From DATJPR01 sp963811705 (lineage in GTDB: Bacteria; Bacteroidota; Ignavibacteria; UBA10030; UBA6906), in assembly GCA_963811705.1 (NCBI GenBank), contig CAWESL010000017.1, positions 98,799 through 162,798 of the forward strand: DNA of 64,000 nucleotides, given 5' to 3'. A model generated the notes under the pieces. It ran no database searches. It saw only the letters and a list, made by a program, of their open reading frames with translations, and was not told the DNA's origin. How positions within the stretch are numbered: the first letter of the stretch is position 1; every line of letters starts with the position of its first letter. The translations under genes and the position numbers were made by a program. Shown here piece by piece: positions 47,245-53,855 of the stretch.

Positions 47245-48299
47245 GTACACTGCTCAGGGAGGAAATTGAATCCCTTTCGGAATACACGCTGAAGCAGCAC
47301 CCTTACAAAATCAAGCTCAACCAGAACGAGAATCCCTTTGAGCTGGCTGACGATATCAAGCGGGAGATTGTGAGCCGCATTTCGGCGCAAAAGTGGTCAC
47401 GGTATCCGCCATTTGTTCCACAGGTCCAGTTAAAAGCCCTGGCCCGATTCATCAAATGGGATAGCGACGGAATTCTCCTTGGCAACGGCTCGAATGAGCT
47501 CCTTCAGCTGATCTTCATGGCTGTTCTTGAACGCGGACGGTCGGTTGTGATTTCCCAACCGACATTCACCCTGTACGACATCCTGGCGCGCGGCCTGGCC
47601 GCGGACGTCTGCAACGTCCTGATGAACGAGGATCTGACCTTTGATGTCAGTCGGATTATTGCGGCCGCAAAAGAATCACACGCGGCGCTCATCGTGTTGT
47701 GTTCGCCGAACAACCCGACAGGGACGTTTCTCCCCCGTGCCGACGTCATCCGCATACTGGAAGGGACGGAATCCCTGGTCATCCTCGACGAGGCATATGT
47801 CCAGTTTGCTCCGGAGTCTCAACTTGAACTGCTGAAACGCTACGACCGGCTGGTGATTCTTCAGACGTTCTCCAAGGCCATGGGGGCGGCAGGATTGCGT
47901 CTCGGGTACGCGGCAATGGCGCCGGCGCTCGCACGAAATCTTAACAAGCTCAAGCTTCCCTACAACATCAACATCTTCTCACTGACGGCAATGGAGGTTT
48001 TTCTGGAACGATGGTCCACAATCAAGGCCTGGATCGATGTGCTGAAGAGGGAACGTTCCCGGGTCCATGCCCGTCTGCAGGAGTTCAAAGGAATCAGTGT
48101 GTATCCTTCCGCGGCGAATTTTCTTCTCATGGAGACACATGACAAATCTCCTGGAGAGGTCTTTTCCGGACTCCTTGAGCGCGGCATTCTGATTCGCGAC
48201 GTCTCTAGCTATCCGCTTCTGAAGAACGCCATCCGTGTCACCATCGGAACACCGGAAGAGAATACTGCGTTCATTGAAGCCGTAAAGGAAATCTTATGA
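47241..48299 (+). CDS. hisC: histidinol-phosphate aminotransferase
   Basis: 352 residues of fold-type I PLP enzyme. The PLP Lys is in TFSKAMGAAGLRLGY, with NNPTG and LDEAYVQF before it. It transaminates imidazole-acetol phosphate. Both ends overlap neighbours by 4 bp. Confidence 0.94.
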   Translation: MSTLLREEIESLSEYTLKQHPYKIKLNQNENPFELADDIKREIVSRISAQKWSRYPPFVPQVQLKALARFIKWDSDGILLGNGSNELLQLIFMAVLERGRSVVISQPTFTLYDILARGLAADVCNVLMNEDLTFDVSRIIAAAKESHAALIVLCSPNNPTGTFLPRADVIRILEGTESLVILDEAYVQFAPESQLELLKRYDRLVILQTFSKAMGAAGLRLGYAAMAPALARNLNKLKLPYNINIFSLTAMEVFLERWSTIKAWIDVLKRERSRVHARLQEFKGISVYPSAANFLLMETHDKSPGEVFSGLLERGILIRDVSSYPLLKNAIRVTIGTPEENTAFIEAVKEIL

Positions 48300-48880
48300 C
48301 GAGGCAATCCGTTGTTCAAAGAACGACAAGCGAAACGACGATCGAGCTTTCGCTCACGCTCGATGGGACCGGGGCATACGAAATCAATACAGGGGTGGGA
48401 TTCTTCGACCACATGCTGTCGCATATCGTGAGGCACGGGGGGATGGACGTCAGGCTTCGGGCAACCGGCGACCTGCATGTCGACGAGCATCATCTGGTCG
48501 AAGATGTCGGGCTTTGCCTTGGCAAAGCAATAGGGCAGGCGCTCGGAGAGAAACGGGGGATCGAGCGATTTGGGGAAGCATTTGTGACGATGGATGAGTC
48601 GCTTGCACGGACGGTCATTGATCTGAGCGGAAGAAGCAGCATGGTGTTCCTTGGGTCATTTGCGCGGGAAAACATCAACGGTTTTTCTCTCGAGATGGTG
48701 AGGGAATTCTTTCAGGCGGTCGCCAATGAAGGAAAGATGAATGTCCATATTGCTCTCCTCTATGGCGTCAACGCCCATCATCAAGCCGAGGCGATTTTCA
48801 AATCGTTCGGTCGCGCGTTGCGGATGGCGGTCAAGGAGACGGGCGGGACCGGGATTCCCTCCACCAAGGGGATGTTATGA
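48296..48880 (+). CDS. hisB: imidazoleglycerol-phosphate dehydratase (monofunctional)
   Basis: 194 residues, dehydratase domain only. Metal-binding repeats DEHHLVED and NAHHQAEA are intact. The histidinol-phosphatase domain fused to HisB in many Bacteroidetes is missing, and no separate phosphatase gene is seen in this operon, so that step must be encoded elsewhere. Confidence 0.95.
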   Translation: MTRQSVVQRTTSETTIELSLTLDGTGAYEINTGVGFFDHMLSHIVRHGGMDVRLRATGDLHVDEHHLVEDVGLCLGKAIGQALGEKRGIERFGEAFVTMDESLARTVIDLSGRSSMVFLGSFARENINGFSLEMVREFFQAVANEGKMNVHIALLYGVNAHHQAEAIFKSFGRALRMAVKETGGTGIPSTKGML

Positions 48881-49467
48881 TAACGATTGTTGATTATGGG
48901 ATGGGGAACCTCCGGAATGTGATGCGGGGACTTTCCGCGGCAGGGTTCGAGTCGGAAATTTCCTCTGATCGCGACACCATTCGGACCGCCCGGAAAATCA
49001 TCCTTCCCGGCGTCGGTGCTTTTGGCGAAGCAATGAGACGGATCAACGATCTCCGGCTTCTCGAGGTGATCAAAGGTCGCGCCATGGACGGCATTCCGCT
49101 TCTTGGGATCTGTCTTGGGATGCAACTGCTCTTTGATGAAAGCGAGGAAAACCCGGGGGTTCCGGGGTTCGGGCTCATTAAAGGCCAGGTAAAGAAATTC
49201 TCTGAAGGTCTCAAGGTTCCCCATGTCGGGTGGAACGATGTTGCAAACGTGAGATCGTCGCCCCTTTTTGAAGAGGGCAGCAACGATACATTCTATTTTG
49301 TGCACTCATACTACGTCCCCCTGGGGAATCAGACGGTAGGGGAGTCCGAATACGGAACGGGCTTTTCCGCAGCGGTACAAGACGGGACCATCTTCGGCGT
49401 CCAATTTCACCCTGAGAAATCGCAGAACGCCGGACTCGCGTTGCTGAAACGTTTCGGCACCATGTAA
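48877..49467 (+). CDS. hisH: imidazole glycerol phosphate synthase, glutaminase subunit
   Basis: 196 residues, class I glutamine amidotransferase. Catalytic Cys is in GICLGMQLLF, with His and Glu in QFHPEKSQ. It passes ammonia to HisF. It overlaps hisB by 4 bp and is separated from hisA by a 75-bp gap holding a dispersed repeat. Confidence 0.95.
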   Translation: MITIVDYGMGNLRNVMRGLSAAGFESEISSDRDTIRTARKIILPGVGAFGEAMRRINDLRLLEVIKGRAMDGIPLLGICLGMQLLFDESEENPGVPGFGLIKGQVKKFSEGLKVPHVGWNDVANVRSSPLFEEGSNDTFYFVHSYYVPLGNQTVGESEYGTGFSAAVQDGTIFGVQFHPEKSQNAGLALLKRFGTM

Positions 49468-49495
49468 GAACGATTCGTAGGTAGCAGCCATATTT

Positions 49496-49528
49496 CTTCC
49501 TACTCCCTACGTCATACTTCCTACTCAC
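49496..49528 (-). repeat. dispersed intergenic repeat, second copy
   Basis: The reverse complement begins GTGAGTAGGAAGTATGACGT, closely matching 25695-25727 (GTGAGTAGGCAGTTTACAGT) over 33 bp. It fills much of the only sizeable gap inside the his operon. Confidence 0.6.
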
Positions 49529-49542
49529 GGAATATACCTGAC

Positions 49543-50313
49543 ATGCGCCTAATGCCCGCAATCGATTTGAAGAACGGCAGATGTGTTCGGCTGGTCCAGG
49601 GGATGGACGATGCTGAGACGATCTATGGCGATGACCCGGTCGCGGTTGCGCGGGGGTGGGCTGATCAGGGCGCAGAGTGGCTGCATATCGTCAACCTCGA
49701 CGGCGCGTTCGGAAGGGCGTCGGGCAATCCCGCGATCCTTCAACAGATTGTCCGGTCGCGGAGCGTGAAGATCGAATTTGGCGGAGGATTACGGACCGAG
49801 AGCGATGTCGACGACGCCCTGGCGATGGGTGTCGAAAAAGTCGTACTGGGAACGATGGCCTTCGACGATCGAGACGGCCTGGCGCGGATACTGAGGAAAC
49901 ACGGGGCGCGTCACGTCGTGATTGCTCTGGACACGAAGGGTGGCGTCGTGGCGACCAAAGGGTGGACCTCATCGTCGGGAGTCAATTTGGTTCAGGCAGC
50001 ACAGGAATTCGAGAAGTCAGGAGTGCGGGAGGTGCTGTATACAGATGTGGAGCGGGACGGAATGCTTACCGGGCCGGACATGGCTGGCCTCGAAGCGCTT
50101 ATTTCCGAGACGTCGCTTAACGTCATTGCTTCGGGCGGCATCGGGTCCCTGTCCGATTTAAGCATCCTCGGAACGCGTCAATGGGCCCAGCTGAGCGGAG
50201 TGATCGTCGGAAAGGCGTTGTATGAGCGGAAGTTCACATATGCAGAGGCTGTTCAGGCGCTGCAATCCCGGAGCTCGGGCGAAGAGCGAACGAATCTCGC
50301 GAAAGGCATTTGA
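49543..50313 (+). CDS. hisA: ProFAR isomerase HisA
   Basis: 256 residues, TIM barrel. MRLMPAIDLKNGRCVRL and the second-half ASGGIGSLSDL carry the two phosphate-binding sites. It isomerises ProFAR to PRFAR. The hisF start lies next to its stop. Confidence 0.96.
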   Translation: MRLMPAIDLKNGRCVRLVQGMDDAETIYGDDPVAVARGWADQGAEWLHIVNLDGAFGRASGNPAILQQIVRSRSVKIEFGGGLRTESDVDDALAMGVEKVVLGTMAFDDRDGLARILRKHGARHVVIALDTKGGVVATKGWTSSSGVNLVQAAQEFEKSGVREVLYTDVERDGMLTGPDMAGLEALISETSLNVIASGGIGSLSDLSILGTRQWAQLSGVIVGKALYERKFTYAEAVQALQSRSSGEERTNLAKGI

Positions 50314-50318
50314 ACTTT

Positions 50319-51077
50319 ATGCATCGCAAGAGAGTCATTCCCTGTCTCGACATCAAAGATGGGAAGGTTGTCAAGGGGGTCCATTTTGTGGACCTTGTTG
50401 AGATGGGGGAACCGGCGGCCCACGCCCGGTACTACGATCAGGAAGGGGCGGACGAACTGGTCATTCTGGATATCACGGCGTCGCACGAGGACCGAAAGAG
50501 CATTCTTGGCGTAGTTGAAGCGGTAGCAAACAGCGTTTTTATTCCGTTGACGGTGGGTGGGGGAATTGCGACAGACGATGATATCAGAGATTTGTTGAAC
50601 GCTGGGGCCGACCGGGTTAGCGTGAACACACGGGCGGTTCAGCATCCGCAGCTGATCACGAAGGCGGCCGAACGATTTGGGAGCCAGTGCATCGTAGCTG
50701 CCGTTGATGTGCGTCGCCGTGAATCGAAGACCGGTTGGGATGTGTACATCTACGGCGGCAGGGAAAGAACCTCGCTTGACGGACTGGAATGGGTTGTCGA
50801 GGTCGAGCGTCTGGGGGCAGGCGAGATCCTCCTGACGAGCATGGACCGGGACGGGACCCAGGCGGGGTATGACATCGAATTGCTTCGCGAAGTCACCGGT
50901 CGGGTCGGGATTCCCGTCATCGCGTCGGGCGGTGCCGGGCGGTTGGAGCATTTTGCCGAGGCCTTCACAGCGGGGGGTGCTGATGCCATTCTTGCAGCGT
51001 CATTGTTTCACACGCGGGCATTAACCATCGGTCAGCTCAAACAATTTCTTACGTCGAAAGGAGTACCAGTCCGATGA
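50319..51077 (+). CDS. hisF: imidazole glycerol phosphate synthase, cyclase subunit
   Basis: 252 residues from ATG at 50319 (MHRKRVIPCLDIKDG), the conserved N-terminus; a TTG at 50310 overlapping the hisA stop is an alternative. IPCLD and ASGGAGRLEHF are the catalytic and phosphate-binding blocks. It uses ammonia from HisH to form IGP and AICAR. Confidence 0.96.
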   Translation: MHRKRVIPCLDIKDGKVVKGVHFVDLVEMGEPAAHARYYDQEGADELVILDITASHEDRKSILGVVEAVANSVFIPLTVGGGIATDDDIRDLLNAGADRVSVNTRAVQHPQLITKAAERFGSQCIVAAVDVRRRESKTGWDVYIYGGRERTSLDGLEWVVEVERLGAGEILLTSMDRDGTQAGYDIELLREVTGRVGIPVIASGGAGRLEHFAEAFTAGGADAILAASLFHTRALTIGQLKQFLTSKGVPVR

Positions 51078-51718
51078 CCGGATTATTCGAGGGTTTGCAT
51101 TATGATGCGAACGGATTGATTCCTGCAATCGTACAGGATGGAGAGACCGGCGAAGTGTTGATGCTCGCATACATGAACGAAGAGAGTCTTCTGAAGACGC
51201 TGAACACCGGCGAGACGCATTTCTGGAGCCGGAGCAGGGAAGAACTCTGGCACAAGGGGGCGACCTCGGGGAACATCCAAAAGGTACATCGCATCGTCCC
51301 GGATTGCGACGGCGACACGCTCCTCGTGCAGGTGGAACAAACGGGCGTGGCGTGCCATACGGGTCATCGCACCTGTTTTTACAGTCAGTCGCACAAAGAC
51401 AGTACCGGCACACGCCCGATCTCGGACATTTTCGGCATTCTGATGCGGACCATTCGGCAGCGGTACGTCGAGATGCCCGAGGGTTCGTACACGACGTCGC
51501 TTTTCAGGGGCGGGCTGGATCGGATTCTTAAGAAAGTGGGAGAGGAAGCGACGGAGGTGGTGATCGGGGCGAAGAACCGGAACCGGGACGAGATTGCCTG
51601 GGAGGTGTCGGATCTTCTCTTTCACTTATTGGTGATGTTACAGGAGGAAGGTGTTCCGTTGCAGATGATTGCGGAGGAGTTGGAGAAGCGATTTCCGGAA
51701 AAGTCGAAGGAAGATTGA
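51074..51718 (+). CDS. hisIE: bifunctional HisIE (PRA-CH / PRA-PH)
   Basis: 214 residues: an N-terminal phosphoribosyl-AMP cyclohydrolase domain (WSRSREELWHKG, DCDGDTLL and the zinc Cys) and a C-terminal phosphoribosyl-ATP pyrophosphatase domain (GEEATEVVIGAKN). It ends the his operon. A near-consensus promoter for the tRNA region overlaps its stop codon. Confidence 0.95.
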   Translation: MTGLFEGLHYDANGLIPAIVQDGETGEVLMLAYMNEESLLKTLNTGETHFWSRSREELWHKGATSGNIQKVHRIVPDCDGDTLLVQVEQTGVACHTGHRTCFYSQSHKDSTGTRPISDIFGILMRTIRQRYVEMPEGSYTTSLFRGGLDRILKKVGEEATEVVIGAKNRNRDEIAWEVSDLLFHLLVMLQEEGVPLQMIAEELEKRFPEKSKED

Positions 51719-51743
51719 CAAAGTCGGAAAGGATTGATATATT
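51715..51743 (+). promoter_or_regulatory. near-consensus sigma70 promoter before the tRNA-Asn region
   Basis: TTGACA (51715-51720), exactly 17 bases, TATATT (51738-51743). It overlaps the hisIE stop codon. Transcription from about 51750 would read through the two tRNA half-copies into tRNA-Asn. Confidence 0.75.
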
Positions 51744-51791
51744 ACCTCCTCTGACCACAGCATTTGCACGCTTTCTTGTGGTTGGAGAAGC

Positions 51792-52045
51792 GATTCCGCG
51801 ATAGCTCCCCGCCAGACAGATGGCGGGTTCAATGGTAGAGGTCCGGCGGAAGAAGGTGTCATTCAACATGCGGCTGGTCCAGGCTTTTTTGGGATGCAGT
51901 CGGAAAAAGCAAATCAGATTCCGCGATAGCTCAATGGTAGAGTCCCGCCAAACACCGGCGGGATTTCGGGCCGCCTGTCGAAGCGCGGCCCTCAACATGC
52001 GGCTGGCCTGATTTGCGAAGGTGCAGTCGGACAAAGTGAATAGAT
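51792..52045 (+). repeat. two tandem tRNA-Asn 5'-half copies with palindromic inserts
   Basis: Fills the gene-free stretch 51719-52045. GATTCCGCGATAGCTC starts at 51792, 51917 and 52043, a period of about 125 bp; the third is the real tRNA. Copy 1 has CCCGCC...GGCGGG (51808-51827) inserted in the D-arm region. Copy 2 has TCCCGCC/GGCGGGA (51943-51949, 51957-51963) and GGGCCGC/GCGGCCC (51968-51974, 51985-51991) after the D-arm. Both resume with ACATGCGGCTG, the tRNA's 5' anticodon strand, and then end without a 3' half. Confidence 0.75.
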
Positions 52046-52120
52046 TCCGCGATAGCTCAATGGTAGAGCATGCGGCTGTTAACCGCAGGGTTGCAGGTTC
52101 GAGTCCTGCTCGCGGAGCCA
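52046..52120 (+). tRNA. tRNA-Asn(GTT), CCA encoded
   Basis: Acceptor TCCGCGA/TCGCGGA, anticodon loop CTGTTAA (anticodon GTT), T-arm GCAGGTTCGAGTCCTGC, then G and CCA. It marks the border between the his operon and the accessory region and is probably an integration site. Confidence 0.95.
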
Positions 52121-53721
52121 AGGGAACCAGGTGTGCGAACCTGTCGCGCCTGGTTTTCCTTTTTAAGGTCCTCCCAAGTCCGCTTCAGAGAACCGTTACC
52201 TCGGATCTTGATTTCAATCTCACCTTTATCCTCGCCCCGCCTAATGTAGGAGACTATCCCCGAGAAGAGGGCGTGGTTCAGCCTCCTCTTTTTCTCCAGA
52301 GGTAGATTCTGATAGACCTGAGAGAAATCTTCGAGATAGCCCCTCAGCAGATCGGGATTGAATTTCGCATCCTTGCTCTCCTCCAAGTCCTGCTCAGCCT
52401 TTTCGATCTCCGTTTGAAGAGACCTCTCATTCTGTTCGAGTTCGAGCAGCTTCCTTCCGAGTATGCGGGAGCCCTTCAGCTCTGCGTCTTCTGTTAGTCT
52501 TCGAGCAAGGGTCTCTGCCTGAGTTCGGATCTTCGCGAAACTTATCCTCATGTCCCTCAGTCTCGCACTTTCGTTCTCGATCTCGTCTCCAGCATTACCC
52601 TTCATGTGAGCCACGAGAGCGTTATAGAACTCGGTGTCAGAAACCATGTGCTGGACAATTTGCAGGACAAGACCTTCCAACGCCTCAGCCGGTAGATCTC
52701 GGGCCTGGCAATGGTCCTTTGTGTGATGGGCCGCCTTCGAGCATTTGTAATAGTAGTAACGCCTGCCTTGCTTTTTCTTGAAGGTGGATGAGCTCGATAG
52801 GTGACTTTCGCACAGACCACACATCGTTATCCCGAGCAAACTCAGTGGGGATTCAGCGTTCGGCATAACTCGATTATCAACGGCCGATTCATCCAGTCTC
52901 TTTTGGACTTTTGCAAAAAGGTCTTCTTCGATAATTCCATCATGTAATCCTTTGAATTTCTGATCCTTGAAGGATATCTGGCCGATATAGATGGTATTGC
53001 GAAGCATGTCTCGAACGGCTTGCTTCGTGAAAAGCCCAGCGCCAATATGAGACCCATCCCTTTTCACACGAGCTTTTGTCCTGTAACCTTCCGCGTTCAA
53101 CCTTTTTGAGACTTCGTTGGTGGACGGTTCCTCCAGGTAGTAATTGAAGGCCCTCTTGACCAACTGCGCTTCAATCGTGTTCACAACAAGATGTTTATCT
53201 TTCACATCATACCCCAATGGTTCATGCCCACCGCCCCAGTATCCCTTCTGCGCCTGTGAGTACAGCTTTTCCCTGGTTCGTTCCGCAATCATGTCTCTCT
53301 CGAACTCTGCAAACGCAAGCAGGACATTGCGATTGAACCTGCCCATTGAAGACGTTGTGTCGATGTTTTGGGTAGCGAACACCACGTCGATATCATTATC
53401 AATGAGGAGTTCATTGATTTCGAAGAAATCTTTCATGCTTCGAGAGATGCGATCGATCTTCGTCGCTACCATCACATCGAATTTCTTCTCGCGAGCGGCA
53501 GCAATCAGTTCTTGGAGCGCGGGCCTTTCCGTCGTTGTTCCAGTTCGGGTGTCCGTGTAGACTTTAAAGATTTCCCATCCCTTTTCTCGGCAGTGAGCCT
53601 GAAGGTAGTCCCGTTGACTTTCGAGAGAGCTGTACTCGCCTTGCCCTTGGTTGAATGTTGAGACGCGACAGTAAATTGCGGCTCTCCTTGTCAATGCGGA
53701 TTTCTTAGAAGGTCGGTTCAT
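52057..53721 (-). CDS. large serine recombinase
   Basis: 554 residues. The resolvase domain has the nucleophile Ser in YCRVST (near 21) and the block KIDRISRSMKDFFEI. A recombinase domain follows, then a zinc ribbon (CGLC near 307, KCSKAAHHTKDHC near 330) and a coiled coil (about 390-460), the layout of large serine integrases. The last roughly 20 codons are read antisense through the tRNA-Asn terminator and gene, and the stop lies inside the tRNA. That suggests the tail was created by integration here. It probably catalyses integration and excision of the element. Confidence 0.9.
   Translation of the reverse strand: MNRPSKKSALTRRAAIYCRVSTFNQGQGEYSSLESQRDYLQAHCREKGWEIFKVYTDTRTGTTTERPALQELIAAAREKKFDVMVATKIDRISRSMKDFFEINELLIDNDIDVVFATQNIDTTSSMGRFNRNVLLAFAEFERDMIAERTREKLYSQAQKGYWGGGHEPLGYDVKDKHLVVNTIEAQLVKRAFNYYLEEPSTNEVSKRLNAEGYRTKARVKRDGSHIGAGLFTKQAVRDMLRNTIYIGQISFKDQKFKGLHDGIIEEDLFAKVQKRLDESAVDNRVMPNAESPLSLLGITMCGLCESHLSSSSTFKKKQGRRYYYYKCSKAAHHTKDHCQARDLPAEALEGLVLQIVQHMVSDTEFYNALVAHMKGNAGDEIENESARLRDMRISFAKIRTQAETLARRLTEDAELKGSRILGRKLLELEQNERSLQTEIEKAEQDLEESKDAKFNPDLLRGYLEDFSQVYQNLPLEKKRRLNHALFSGIVSYIRRGEDKGEIEIKIRGNGSLKRTWEDLKKENQARQVRTPGSLGSASRTRTCNPAVNSRMLYH
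52125..52165 (+). terminator. terminator of tRNA-Asn
   Basis: AACCAGG (52125-52131) pairs with CCTGGTT (52149-52155), with an inner GCGA/TCGC stem, followed by TTCCTTTTT. It lies inside the 3' coding end of the convergent recombinase gene. Confidence 0.7.
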
Positions 53722-53828
53722 TTGTACATCCTATGAGGTCGTTATGCCACATTGCCACTTTATCGCATTACGGATGACAACCCGCATTTGAGCGAGTCCA
53801 TCGCAGATTCTTTTGTCCAGCCAATCAC

Positions 53829-53852
53829 CGCGACACCGCGACATCGCGACAT
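53829..53852. repeat. 8-bp tandem repeat between MCM and recombinase genes
   Basis: CGCGACAC CGCGACAT CGCGACAT, followed by CGCC, directly after the MCM-like gene's 3' end, in the 134-bp gap before the recombinase start. Confidence 0.6.
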
Positions 53853-53855
53853 CGC

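Noticed and set aside
51528..52121. A 197-codon minus-strand frame beginning MAPRAGLEPATLRL
   Set aside because: It is the antisense of tRNA-Asn and its half-copies. This wording is a well-known false protein produced by reading tRNA genes backwards.
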